45,675 bases of DNA from Bacteroidales bacterium (GTDB taxonomy: Bacteria; Bacteroidota; Bacteroidia; Bacteroidales; Bacteroidaceae): positions 1 through 45,675 of the forward strand of contig SFEP01000031.1 of NCBI GenBank assembly GCA_004557185.1, given 5' to 3'. Positions 8,115 to 17,453 of this stretch are shown piece after piece. Below the pieces are notes generated by a model. That model had not been told where the DNA came from, did not search any database, and worked only from the letters and a program-made list of their open reading frames with translations. Numbering within the stretch: position 1 is the stretch's first letter; each line of letters starts with the position of its first letter. A program made the position numbers and the translations under genes.

Positions 8115-10370
8115 ATGGACAGCCCTACCAAACCCCTCACCGAACAGGAGCAAAAGGACGAGGAACTCATCAACGCCGCATTCCAACATTTGCTCGACAC
8201 GTATCTTGCCTCGAACCACCGACGCAAGGTCGACATCATCACCAAAGCATTCCTGTTTGCCAAACAGGCCCACAAAGGCGTGCGCCGACGCTCTGGCGAG
8301 CCCTACATCCTGCACCCCATAGCCGTGGCGCAGATAGCATGCGGCGAAATCGGGCTGGGGTCGACCTCCATCTGCGCCGCACTGCTGCACGACGTGGAGG
8401 AGGACACCGACTACACGAACGAAGACCTGTGCAACCTCTTTGGTCAGAAGGTGGCCAACATTGTGGAGGGAGTCACGAAGATTTCGGGCGGCATCTTCGG
8501 CGACAAGGCATCACTCCAGGCCGAAACCTTCAAGAAACTGCTGCTGACAATGAGCGACGACATACGCGTCATCCTCATCAAAATTTCAGACCGCCTCCAC
8601 AACATGCGCACCTTGTCGAGCATGTTGCCCTCGAAGCAATACAAGATAGCGGGTGAAACACTCTACATCTTCGCACCCATTGCCGACCGTCTGGGGCTGA
8701 ATAAAATCAAGACGGAACTCGAAAACCTCAGCTTCAAATACGAACACCCCGAGGAATACGCCTCAGTGCTCCAGAAACTCGACGATTCGGCCATGGAGCG
8801 CGACGACATCATTGCCCGCTTCACACCCGCCATCGAGGAGAAACTCAACTCCATGGGCGTGAACTACACCATCAAGGCACGCGTCAAGAGCCCCTACTCC
8901 ATATGGATGAAAATGCAGAACAAGCACATCCCCTTCGAGGAGGTGTTCGACATTCTGGCCATACGCATCATCTTTACCCCAGCCGACCGTCAGCACGAAA
9001 AGGACGAGTGCTTCCGCATCTACTCAGCCATCACCGAAATCTACAAGCCACACCCCACACGCTTCCGCGACTGGCTATCGAACCCCAAAACCAACGGATA
9101 CCAAGCCTTGCACAACACCTTCATGTCGAAGCAGGGCAAATGGATTGAAGTGCAGATTCGTTCCGACCGCATGGACGACATTGCCGAGGTAGGCTTTGCC
9201 GCCCACTGGAAGTACAAGGACAAGAACGCAGAGTACGACGAGAACGAACTCGACCGCTGGCTCAACTCCATCAAGGAAATACTCGACGACCCGCAGCCCG
9301 ACACGCTCGACCTGCTTGACAACATCAAGCTCAACCTCTACAACTCCGAAATCATGGTTTTCACGCCCAAAGGCGAACTGAAAACCATGCCAGCCGGTGC
9401 CACCGCGCTCGATTTCGCCTTTTCCATACACTCCTTCTTGGGCTCGCACTGTTTCGGTGCCAAGGTGAACCACCGCCTCGTGCCGCTGAGTTACAAGCTC
9501 AAGAGCGGCGACCAGGTGGAGGTGCTCACCTCACGCACCATGCACGTGCAGCCCGACTGGCTCAACTTTGCCACCACAGCCAAAGCTCGCGGCAAGATAC
9601 AGGCTATTCTGCGGCGCAATGCACGCGAAATGCAGCGCCGTGGCGAAGAGGTTCTGCGCAAATTCCTCGCTGACAACGACCTCGAACTCACGCCCGAAAC
9701 GGCAGAGAAGGTGCGCACCTTTTACCACTTCCCGCGGCTGGAGGAACTCTACCTCAACCTGGGCGAGGAAAAGGTGAAGCCCGACAGCGCCGCCATCGAC
9801 TTCGTGCGGGGCAAAACGCCAAACAAAGGCTGGCGACGCTTCCTGCCGTTCATGGGAAAAAGCCAAAAGCCGACGCAGCAAACGCATGCCGCTCACGACG
9901 ACGATTTCGTGAAAAACCTCAACCGCAAGGAGGTGCTCGTGCTCAACGAGGCTACCATCGAGCGCTGCGAGATGGCAGACTGCTGCCACCCCATTCCAGG
10001 CGACGACGTCATGGGCTACATCACCCCCGAAGGCAAACTGCAACTACACAAACGGGCCTGCGAAACGGCAGTCAAACTCAAAACACGCTACGGCAACAAC
10101 ATCATTGCCTGCCGCTGGGACACCCACAAAATCCTCCTCTTCGACGTTAGCCTCCAGGTGCGAGGCATCGACTCCAACGGCGTGCTCTACGCCATAGCCG
10201 ACGTGCTGCGCAAGCTCTCGCACTTCGTGGTGCGACGCATCGAGCTCGACACCAACGACGGCATTTTCAAAGGCAAACTCACCATTGGCGTGTTCGACAC
10301 CGACGACGTGCAGACCATTTGCACCGAACTCAAGATGATTGAAAACGTAACCGAGGCGGCCCGTATCTAA
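8115..10370 (+). CDS. relA: Bifunctional (p)ppGpp synthetase/hydrolase (RelA/SpoT)
   Basis: The 751-residue protein controls the stringent response. The hydrolase HD domain is intact: AHKGVRRRSGEPYILHP, LLHDVEEDTDY (HD at 92-93) and KISDRLHNMRTL. The synthetase domain has NGYQALHNTF and IEVQIRSDRMDDIAEVGFAA. A TGS domain follows at about 411-475 (FTPKGELKTMPAGATALDFA), then a conserved Cys/His motif (ADCCHPIPGD, about 620) and a C-terminal ACT domain. Intact hydrolase residues suggest a bifunctional Rel rather than a RelA with a dead HD domain. The start at 8115 is chosen over an in-frame ATG 99 nt upstream whose extension is low-complexity. Confidence 0.95.
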   Translation: MDSPTKPLTEQEQKDEELINAAFQHLLDTYLASNHRRKVDIITKAFLFAKQAHKGVRRRSGEPYILHPIAVAQIACGEIGLGSTSICAALLHDVEEDTDYTNEDLCNLFGQKVANIVEGVTKISGGIFGDKASLQAETFKKLLLTMSDDIRVILIKISDRLHNMRTLSSMLPSKQYKIAGETLYIFAPIADRLGLNKIKTELENLSFKYEHPEEYASVLQKLDDSAMERDDIIARFTPAIEEKLNSMGVNYTIKARVKSPYSIWMKMQNKHIPFEEVFDILAIRIIFTPADRQHEKDECFRIYSAITEIYKPHPTRFRDWLSNPKTNGYQALHNTFMSKQGKWIEVQIRSDRMDDIAEVGFAAHWKYKDKNAEYDENELDRWLNSIKEILDDPQPDTLDLLDNIKLNLYNSEIMVFTPKGELKTMPAGATALDFAFSIHSFLGSHCFGAKVNHRLVPLSYKLKSGDQVEVLTSRTMHVQPDWLNFATTAKARGKIQAILRRNAREMQRRGEEVLRKFLADNDLELTPETAEKVRTFYHFPRLEELYLNLGEEKVKPDSAAIDFVRGKTPNKGWRRFLPFMGKSQKPTQQTHAAHDDDFVKNLNRKEVLVLNEATIERCEMADCCHPIPGDDVMGYITPEGKLQLHKRACETAVKLKTRYGNNIIACRWDTHKILLFDVSLQVRGIDSNGVLYAIADVLRKLSHFVVRRIELDTNDGIFKGKLTIGVFDTDDVQTICTELKMIENVTEAARI

Positions 10371-10704
10371 GTGGGAGAGGGCGGCCCCGCACGCCCCACC
10401 CCTCCATTATATATATAGGAGCGCGCGGCTTACGCCTCACCACTGCACTGCAGCAAGCATACCCCACCACACACGCGGCCTGTGCCGGCGGGTTCATCAT
10501 TGAGCCGCACCGACACAGGCCGCGTGAACCGTAAGGCATAAGCCTTCATGCGTGAAATGCCCAACCAAAGGCTTCATCACGAGCCTTCATACGTAAAATG
10601 CAGTTTGCGTAAAATGCTTAGACAGCGGCTTCATGCCCCACGCATCCAGCATCCGGCACCAAGCACCCCATGCCCAGCCAACTTCTTTCCACACCAACCA
10701 TCCT
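10371..10704. other. Structured intergenic region between relA/spoT and fkp
   Basis: No gene is seen. A perfect 12-bp inverted repeat ACGCGGCCTGTG / CACAGGCCGCGT lies at 10473-10484 and 10514-10525. It is enclosed by a looser pair, GGCTTACGCC (10430-10439) and GGCATAAGCC (10536-10545). An A/T run with AGGAG (10406-10421) resembles ones before the agmatine deiminase and pdxB genes. Short direct repeats CTTCATGCGTGAAATGC and CTTCATACGTAAAATGC occur at about 10544-10600. No run of T follows the stem, so a simple terminator is not clear. Confidence 0.5.
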
Positions 10705-13587
10705 ATGAAGAAACTTCTTTCGCTGCCACCTCATGTGGTCGACAACTTTCACGACATCACAGGTCTCAGTCGCGATGAATTTTTCTGTACTTCCGACCCC
10801 GTAGGCCACAAGCTCGGGTCGGGCGGCGGCACAGCCTGGCTCTTGGCGCAGGCCCAGCGCGCCGAGTCTCCCGCAGAGCCTTTCGCCGCATGGCTTTCGC
10901 AGGAAAAGCGCATCCTCCTGCACGCCGGCGGACAGAGCCGACGTCTCCCAGCCTACGCACCCAGTGGAAAAATCCTTACACCCATCCCCGTGTTCCGTTG
11001 GGCCCGCGGCCAGCGCATCAACCAGACGTTGCTCGACCAGCAGCTTCCGCTCTACCGCAACCTGCTCGACCGAGCCCCGCAGTCGCTCCGCACGCTGGTG
11101 GTGAGCGGCGACGTCCTGCTGCGCGCCACCGAACCCCTGCAGGCCATTCCCCAGGCCGACGTCGTGTGCTACGGTTTGTGGGCCGACCCGCAGCAGGCAT
11201 CGCACCACGGCGTCTTCCTCATGAAGCGCTCCACCCCCTCCGTGCTCGACTTCATGCTGCAAAAGCCCGACGCCCAAACGCAGGCGCAGCTCATACAGTC
11301 GCATCTCATGCTCATGGACATTGGCGTCTGGCTCCTCTCCGACAAGGCCGTCATGCGCCTCATGCAGCGCTGCATGCCCGCCATGTGCGGCCAAACCGCC
11401 ATCCCCCAGGGGCAAGCCTTGCCCATGCCGCAGGCCTACGACCTTTACAGCGACTTCGGCTGTGCTTTGGGTGAAAATCCCTCCCGCCCCGACGACCTCA
11501 TGGCCGACCTCACCGTAGCCATTCTCCCCCTGCCCGGCGGCGAGTTCTACCACTACGGCACCGGCGCCGACATAATCGACTCCAGCGTGGCCATACAGAA
11601 CCTCGTCAAGGACCAGCGCTACATCATACAGAAGGGCGTGAAACTCCAAACCTCCGTCTTCACGCAGAACAGCCTGATAGCCAACCGTCCCGAGCCTTCC
11701 ACCCAGCACGTGTGGATTGAAAATGCGCACCTCGGCGCCGGCTGGCACTACCACCACCACCACATCATCACGGGCATTCCTGCCAACGACTGGCACGTCA
11801 CCCTTCCCGCCGGTGTCTGTGTCGACGTGGTTCCTGTGGGTGAAAAGGGCTACGCCTTGCGCCCCTATGGTTTCGACGATGCCTTCCGAGGCCACGTCGC
11901 CGACCCCACCACCTCCTTCATGAACATGCCAGCCCCACAGTGGCTCGCCGCCCGCGGCATCGACGCCTCCGAGCTCGAGTGCACCGACGACCTCCAGCTC
12001 GCAGCCCTCTTCCCCGTGTCCGACGACCTGCATGTCCTCGAAGCGCTGCTGCAATGGTGGATAGCCGATGCACCCACGGCCCAAGGCACAGCCCTTTGGC
12101 GCCAGTGCCGCCGTCTCTCTGCCGAAGGGCTCTCCCTCCACGCCAACCTCCCGCGCCTCTTTGCCCAGCGCACCGCCCTGCAGCAGGCCACCATCCCCTT
12201 AGTGGCTGCCAACTGGCGCCGAAGCGTGTTTTATCAGGTCAACCTCAAGCACCTCGCCGCCGACTATGCCGCCAACAGCCGTCCGCTGCCCGAGCCCCTA
12301 CCCGCCGACGCACCGCTCATGACGCGCATCCACGACGCCATGTTCCGCTCCGAAGCCCTGCGCAGCACCGACGCCGAGGCAGCCCGCCACTTCGAGGAAA
12401 CAGCATTCGGTCTGCTGCGTGAGGGACTGACCGAAAACGTCCTCCGACGCCGCTGCTCGCCGCGCATGACCACCTGCGACGACCAGATTGTGTGGGGCCG
12501 CAGCAGCGTGCGCATCGACGTGGCCGGCGGATGGACCGACACGCCGCCCTACAGCCTCATCGCCGGCGGCAACGTGGTCAACTTCGCCATCGAACTCAAT
12601 GGCCAGCCGCCCCTGCAAGTCTACGTCAAACCGTGCAAGGAGCCTGTCATCATCTGCCGCAGCATCGACCTCGGCGCCATGGAGCGCATCGAAACCTACG
12701 ACGAGCTCCGTCGCTACAACAAGGTAGGCTCGCCCTTCTCCATCCCCAAGGCGGCCCTCACCCTCGCCGGCTTCCTGCCCGGCTTTGCCCACGAGGAATT
12801 CCCCACGTTGCGCGAGCAGTTGCAGGCCTTCGGCTGCGGCATCGAAATCACGCTCCTCGCCGCCATTCCCGCAGGCTCTGGCCTCGGCACCAGCAGCATT
12901 CTCGCCGCCACCGTGCTGGGCGCGCTCAGCGACTTCTGCGGGCTGCATTGGGACAAAAATGAAATATGCAACCGCACCCTGGTGCTCGAGCAGCTGCTCA
13001 CCACGGGCGGAGGCTGGCAGGACCAGTACGGCGGCGTGCTGCACGGCGTGAAACTGTTGCAGACGCAGAGCGGCTTCGACCAGAATGCCGTGTCGCGCTG
13101 GCTCCCCGACACGCTCTTCACCGACCCCGACCTCCGTCCCTGCCACCTGCTCTACTACACAGGCGTCACCCGCACCGCCAAGCACATCCTCGCCGAAATC
13201 GTGCGCGGCATGTTCCTCAACAACTCACGCCACCTCGCCCTCCTCGACGACATGAAGCAGCACGCTCTGCAGTTGTTCGAGGCCATGCAGCAGAGCAATC
13301 TCGAACGCTATGGCGAGCTGGTCAGCCGCACCTGGAAGCAGAACCAAGCTCTCGATGCGGGCACCAACCCGCCCGTCATACAGGAACTTTGCCGACGCAT
13401 ACACCCCTTCTGCCACGGCTACAAGCTCCCCGGAGCAGGCGGAGGCGGCTTCCTCTACATGGTGGCAAAAGACGCCGAAGCAGCCCGACGCATCCGTCAC
13501 GAACTCACCGAGCATCCCCTCACGCCCAACGCCCGCTTTGTCGAAATGTCCATCTCGCAGCAAGGCTTGCAGGTGAGCCGCTCATAG
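10705..13587 (+). CDS. fkp: Bifunctional L-fucokinase/GDP-L-fucose pyrophosphorylase Fkp
   Basis: The 960-residue protein converts free L-fucose to fucose-1-phosphate and then GDP-fucose for surface glycans, as known for Bacteroides fragilis Fkp. The N-terminal nucleotidyltransferase part has GSGGGTAWLL (38-47), HAGGQSRRLP (73-82) and ILTPIPVFRW. The C-terminal GHMP kinase part has VDVAGGWTDTPPYS-like sequence, IPAGSGLGTSSILAA (about 721-735), GGGWQDQYGG and KLPGAGGGGFLYM. Length is close to the Bacteroides enzyme. The ATG at 10705 starts just before the conserved domain; the 24-residue upstream extension is rich in Pro/His and was rejected. Confidence 0.94.
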   Translation: MKKLLSLPPHVVDNFHDITGLSRDEFFCTSDPVGHKLGSGGGTAWLLAQAQRAESPAEPFAAWLSQEKRILLHAGGQSRRLPAYAPSGKILTPIPVFRWARGQRINQTLLDQQLPLYRNLLDRAPQSLRTLVVSGDVLLRATEPLQAIPQADVVCYGLWADPQQASHHGVFLMKRSTPSVLDFMLQKPDAQTQAQLIQSHLMLMDIGVWLLSDKAVMRLMQRCMPAMCGQTAIPQGQALPMPQAYDLYSDFGCALGENPSRPDDLMADLTVAILPLPGGEFYHYGTGADIIDSSVAIQNLVKDQRYIIQKGVKLQTSVFTQNSLIANRPEPSTQHVWIENAHLGAGWHYHHHHIITGIPANDWHVTLPAGVCVDVVPVGEKGYALRPYGFDDAFRGHVADPTTSFMNMPAPQWLAARGIDASELECTDDLQLAALFPVSDDLHVLEALLQWWIADAPTAQGTALWRQCRRLSAEGLSLHANLPRLFAQRTALQQATIPLVAANWRRSVFYQVNLKHLAADYAANSRPLPEPLPADAPLMTRIHDAMFRSEALRSTDAEAARHFEETAFGLLREGLTENVLRRRCSPRMTTCDDQIVWGRSSVRIDVAGGWTDTPPYSLIAGGNVVNFAIELNGQPPLQVYVKPCKEPVIICRSIDLGAMERIETYDELRRYNKVGSPFSIPKAALTLAGFLPGFAHEEFPTLREQLQAFGCGIEITLLAAIPAGSGLGTSSILAATVLGALSDFCGLHWDKNEICNRTLVLEQLLTTGGGWQDQYGGVLHGVKLLQTQSGFDQNAVSRWLPDTLFTDPDLRPCHLLYYTGVTRTAKHILAEIVRGMFLNNSRHLALLDDMKQHALQLFEAMQQSNLERYGELVSRTWKQNQALDAGTNPPVIQELCRRIHPFCHGYKLPGAGGGGFLYMVAKDAEAARRIRHELTEHPLTPNARFVEMSISQQGLQVSRS

Positions 13588-13627
13588 GGCTGAGATTGGT
13601 GTGAAACGTTTTCTTGAAAATGGCCAT

Positions 13628-14509
13628 ATGAATACTGAGATCAAAGACAAATACATCAACCCCTATACCGATTTTGGTTTTAAGAAACTATTCGGTACGG
13701 ACATCAATAAGGAACTGCTCATCAGTTTCCTTAACGCCGTGTTCAATGGCGAACAAATCATTACCGATTTGCAATATCGCAACAATGAACACCTCGGAAC
13801 CTGTTGCGACGAACGCAAGGCCATCTTCGATGTGTACTGTGAAACGGAACGCGGTGAGAAGATTATTGTGGAAATGCAGAATGCTGCACAACAATACTTC
13901 AAGGATAGAAGTGTTTACTATGCCACGTTCCCCATTCAGGAACAGGCCAAGCCAGGAGACTGGAACTTCGAGCTAAAACATGTCTACACCATTGGCATTA
14001 TCAACTTCACCTTCGAGAATGAGGCCACGGATAATAACCCACGCCACCACGTCCAGTTACTCGACACCTGCACGCACAAGGTCTTTTACGATAAACTTAC
14101 ATTTATCTACTTAGAGATGCCGAAGTTCAACAAGACCGAGGACGAACTGGTAAGCATGTATGACAAATGGCTCTACGTGCTGCGCAATCTTTCACGTTTG
14201 CAAGAACGTCCTCGCGCTTTGCAGGAACGCGTCTTCACCCGCTTATTTGAACAGGCTGAAATTGCAAAGTATTCTCCAGCTGAATTACGCAATTATGAAA
14301 TAAGTTTCAAAGCCTACCGCGACTTGTGCAACATCGTTGACTACACTTCCTCAGAATCATTAGCAAAAGGAATAGAAATAGGCACACATAATACACAACA
14401 GTCCAATATTCAAAGAATGCATGCAATGAACATGTCAGCCGAAACCATAGCCTGCGCATTAGGAATGCCCATAGAGGAGGTGAAGGCAGCCCTGCATAAT
14501 CTACTATAA
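13628..14509 (+). CDS. Rpn family PD-(D/E)XK nuclease / putative transposase
   Basis: This 293-residue protein matches the Rpn/PDDEXK_2 family, whose characterised members promote recombination and cut DNA. The N-terminal NPYTDFGFKKLFG is the family signature. Candidate catalytic residues are D in KAIFDVYCETERG and E/Q in IIVEMQNAAQ. The C-terminal ALGMPIEEVKAAL is typical of these proteins. The DNA is visibly AT-richer than its neighbours and uses different codons (ATT, AAT, GAA frequent), suggesting later acquisition. No terminal inverted repeats or target duplication were recognised. The start at 13628 precedes the signature directly; a GTG at 13601 in frame is possible. Confidence 0.85.
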   Translation: MNTEIKDKYINPYTDFGFKKLFGTDINKELLISFLNAVFNGEQIITDLQYRNNEHLGTCCDERKAIFDVYCETERGEKIIVEMQNAAQQYFKDRSVYYATFPIQEQAKPGDWNFELKHVYTIGIINFTFENEATDNNPRHHVQLLDTCTHKVFYDKLTFIYLEMPKFNKTEDELVSMYDKWLYVLRNLSRLQERPRALQERVFTRLFEQAEIAKYSPAELRNYEISFKAYRDLCNIVDYTSSESLAKGIEIGTHNTQQSNIQRMHAMNMSAETIACALGMPIEEVKAALHNLL

Positions 14510-14576
14510 CCAAGCCTTGCCACATGACTTGTATAGCAGCCTCCCTCCACCCTCTCTCCCCATCCACCACCCTCTT

Positions 14577-16166
14577 ATGAAACATCTGTTCCTATCCTTA
14601 CTGCTCCTGATCAGCCAGCCGCTCAGCGCTCAGGAGGTACAGGTAGCCATTATCTCCATCAACGATTTCCACGCCAGCTTCGCCCGCGACGATGCCCAGG
14701 GCAAGCCCGGCGCAGCGGCACTGCTGCACACGGTCGACTCCCTCAAGCGCCTCTACCCCAACCACCTCGTCGTCTCCGCCGGCGACAACTTCGGCGGCAG
14801 TTTCTTCTACAAGGCCACGCGCGGTGCCTTGCTGCCGCAACTCTTCAGCGACCTCGGCATCTCCCTCTCAGCCCTGGGCAACCATGAGTTCGACTACGGT
14901 CAGGACAGTCTGGCTGTGAAATGGAAGCACACCCCGGCACGCCCCGCCGACTGGGACCTCACCTACATCTGTGCCAACGTGCGCCGCACTGCCGACGGTC
15001 AGCCGCCCTCCTTCATTGCCCCCACGGCCGAGCGCCACATCCTGCTGCCTGGCGGCAAAACCCTGCGGGTGGCCTTCGCCGGCCTCATTGCTTCGTCCAC
15101 ACCGCTGCAAGTGAGCAAGCGGCGCATCGAGGGGCTCACCTTCGACGGGCGCTATCCCCTTGTGCTCGACTCCCTGCTCCGCACCCCCGCCGGCCAGTCG
15201 CTGCAGCAGGCCCACCTCCGCTTGTTGCTCATGCATGTGGGCACCGATACCGACTCCGCCACCGGCGAACCCTGTTGGGAGGATGCCGACTCCGCCCAGA
15301 TAGCCGCCGTCCGTTCGCCCCTGTGGCACGGCATGCTCACGGGCCACAGCCACAAGCAGGTGTGCGGCACCATCAACGGCCACACCTACCCCGTGGTCCA
15401 GGGCCTCAGCTGCGGGCGTTACGTGGGCATGCTCCTTTGCAGCGTCGACACCGCCACCATGCAGGTCACCCGCGTCGAGCCCCACCTGGTGCGCGTCACG
15501 CCCCCCGCCGTGCTCACAGGCCGCGCCCTCACCATGCAGCAGCGCACCGACTCCCTGCTGCGCGTCACCTGCAGCCCCGACGGCACCCCCATCGGCCAAG
15601 TGCTCACCACGCTGCCCCACGCCCTCAAGCACGGACGTGATGAAAAATACACGCAAACCGAACTCGGCGCCATGGTGTGCCAGGCATACGCCGAGGCTTA
15701 CCGCAGCGCAGCAGGTCTCACGGCCAACGACGTCGTGGTGGGCTGCTCACACTTCGGCAGCATTCGCACAGGTTTCGCCGCAGGTCCCGTACGCATGCTC
15801 CATGTGGGCGAGGCGCTGCCCTTCAGCAACGCCCTCCTGGCCTACCGTCTCACAGGCCGGCAACTCATCGACCTCGTTGACCACGGTCTGCACAACATGA
15901 AGTACGGCTGGATTCAAACGTCCTACCTCCACATCGAGCGCAACGACGCAGGCCACGTCAAGCGCCTCACCTACCAGGCACCCGGCGGCCGCCGCACCGT
16001 CATCCGCCCAGGCGGTTCCTACGTGCTTGTGGCCGACGAGTACATGACGCTCGGCGGCGACGGCTACCTGCCCGCACAGTTCCCCGCCGCACAGCGCATC
16101 GGGCAGCCCGAACTGCCCGCCACCACCGACGCCTTTGTGCAGTATCTGCGCACCTGGCGGCCTTGA
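14577..16166 (+). CDS. Exported 5'-nucleotidase / UDP-sugar hydrolase family metallophosphatase
   Basis: The 529-residue protein has a signal peptide (LFLSLLLLISQPLSAQ) and should act in the periplasm on nucleotides. The metallophosphoesterase domain shows INDFHASF, VVSAGDNFGGSFF, ALGNHEFDYG, LLMHVGTDTD and MLTGHSHKQVCG. The C-terminal 5'-nucleotidase domain begins near residue 360 with GAMVCQAYAEAYRS and includes VGEALPFSNALLAYRLTG and EYMTLGGDGY. Length suits a complete two-domain enzyme. The ATG at 14577 was chosen since it gives the signal peptide. It follows the Rpn gene by 67 nt. Confidence 0.9.
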   Translation: MKHLFLSLLLLISQPLSAQEVQVAIISINDFHASFARDDAQGKPGAAALLHTVDSLKRLYPNHLVVSAGDNFGGSFFYKATRGALLPQLFSDLGISLSALGNHEFDYGQDSLAVKWKHTPARPADWDLTYICANVRRTADGQPPSFIAPTAERHILLPGGKTLRVAFAGLIASSTPLQVSKRRIEGLTFDGRYPLVLDSLLRTPAGQSLQQAHLRLLLMHVGTDTDSATGEPCWEDADSAQIAAVRSPLWHGMLTGHSHKQVCGTINGHTYPVVQGLSCGRYVGMLLCSVDTATMQVTRVEPHLVRVTPPAVLTGRALTMQQRTDSLLRVTCSPDGTPIGQVLTTLPHALKHGRDEKYTQTELGAMVCQAYAEAYRSAAGLTANDVVVGCSHFGSIRTGFAAGPVRMLHVGEALPFSNALLAYRLTGRQLIDLVDHGLHNMKYGWIQTSYLHIERNDAGHVKRLTYQAPGGRRTVIRPGGSYVLVADEYMTLGGDGYLPAQFPAAQRIGQPELPATTDAFVQYLRTWRP

Positions 16167-16193
16167 TGATGGGTGGGGGCTATTCATTCCTAC

Positions 16194-16209
16194 CTATATA
16201 TATAAGGAG
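16194..16209 (+). promoter_or_regulatory. A/T-run plus AGGAG motif before the agmatine deiminase gene
   Basis: CTATATATATAAGGAG lies 42 nt before the start codon at 16251. Similar strings occur at 10406-10421 (upstream of fkp) and 39819-39835 (upstream of pdxB). It may be a promoter core or a shared untranslated-region motif. It does not match the usual TAnnTTTG box. Function is a guess. Confidence 0.3.
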
Positions 16210-16250
16210 ATGCGCCTGCTCCCTGCACGCATCCGCTCACACCCTTCCAC

Positions 16251-17381
16251 ATGGCACTCACCACCACCTTCCCCGCTTCGCCGCAGGGCGACCTCTATTT
16301 CACCCACTTCCTCTCGCAAACCGGCGAGGAGGAAACTTCACTCTTTCTGCACCGCACGCTGGCGCCTGAGTGGTTCCCCCAGAGCGGTGTGCAGCTCACC
16401 TGGCCGCACGCCGGCACCGACTGGGCCTACATGCTGCCCGAGGTCACACAGTGCTACCTGCGCCTGGCCTACGAAATAGCCATCCGCGAACCGCTGCTCA
16501 TCGTCGCACCCGATGTGGCCGCCGTGCGCGCCCTCATCGACGAGAAACTGCCGCAGCGCGCCACAGAGCGCATCACCTACCACGCCTGCCCCACCAACGA
16601 CACCTGGGCACGCGACCACGCCTTCCTCACCGTCGTCTCCAACGACGGCCCCGAGTTGCTCGACTTCCGCTTCAACGGGTGGGGTGGAAAATTCGAGGCC
16701 ACGCTCGACAATGCCATCAACGCCTCCCTGCGCTCCGTGCTCAAGGGGCGCTACGTCGATTGCCTCGACTTTGAACTTGAGGGCGGCAGCATCGAAACCG
16801 ACGGGCAGGGCACCCTGCTCACCACCTCCGAGTGTCTGCTCAACGCCAACCGCCACGCAGCCCTCGGCAAGGAGCATGTCGAAGCCCTGCTCTGCGAGCG
16901 ACTCGGCGTGCAGCGCGTGCTCTGGCTCGACCACGGCTATCTGGCCGGCGACGACACCGACTCGCACATCGACACCCTGGCACGCCTCTGCCCGCAGCAC
17001 ACCATCGTCTACGTGCAGTGCACCGACCCTCACGACGAGCACTACGCCGCCCTGCAGGCCATGCAGCAGCAACTGCGCGCCTTCCGCACCCCCAAGGGCG
17101 AGCCTTACCGCCTCCTCCCCCTGCCCATGCCGCGCCCCCTGCACGATGCCGACGGCCTGCGCCTGCCCGCCACCTATGCCAACTACTTGGTCATGAACAC
17201 GGCCGTGCTCTATCCGCAATACGCGCAGCCCGACCTCGATGCCGCCGCAGCTGCCACACTCGCGCAGGCCTTCCCCGGTCGCGACGTGGTGGGCATCGAC
17301 TGCCGGGTCCTCATCTGCCAGCATGGCTCGCTGCACTGCGCCACCATGCAGTTCCCCACAGGCGTCATGCCACAGCCCTAA
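16251..17381 (+). CDS. aguA: Agmatine deiminase
   Basis: The 376-residue enzyme hydrolyses agmatine to N-carbamoylputrescine and ammonia. It belongs to the guanidino-modifying (PPAD/AguA) fold. Key motifs are NDTWARDHAF, FNGWGGKF, LEGGSIETDGQG, GDDTDSHIDTLAR and the C-terminal HGSLHCATMQFPTG, where C363 is the expected nucleophile. There is no signal peptide, so it is cytoplasmic and not an exported Porphyromonas-type peptidylarginine deiminase. The next gene, 72 nt downstream, encodes the following step, which supports the agmatine assignment. Confidence 0.92.
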   Translation: MALTTTFPASPQGDLYFTHFLSQTGEEETSLFLHRTLAPEWFPQSGVQLTWPHAGTDWAYMLPEVTQCYLRLAYEIAIREPLLIVAPDVAAVRALIDEKLPQRATERITYHACPTNDTWARDHAFLTVVSNDGPELLDFRFNGWGGKFEATLDNAINASLRSVLKGRYVDCLDFELEGGSIETDGQGTLLTTSECLLNANRHAALGKEHVEALLCERLGVQRVLWLDHGYLAGDDTDSHIDTLARLCPQHTIVYVQCTDPHDEHYAALQAMQQQLRAFRTPKGEPYRLLPLPMPRPLHDADGLRLPATYANYLVMNTAVLYPQYAQPDLDAAAAATLAQAFPGRDVVGIDCRVLICQHGSLHCATMQFPTGVMPQP

Positions 17382-17453
17382 ACGGCCAAGGCTGCACACC
17401 TCCCCCTCACGCTCCCTCTTTCCCTATCACCCGAACTCCGTAACCCTCTCCTC

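Noticed and set aside
10618..12141. Long antisense frame of about 500 codons opposite fkp
   Set aside because: It mirrors the codon pattern of the well-supported fkp gene; composition is low-complexity Gly/His/Val with no motif.
16251..17381. Exported peptidylarginine deiminase (virulence type)
   Set aside because: There is no signal peptide, and the following gene encodes N-carbamoylputrescine amidase, which fits agmatine deiminase.
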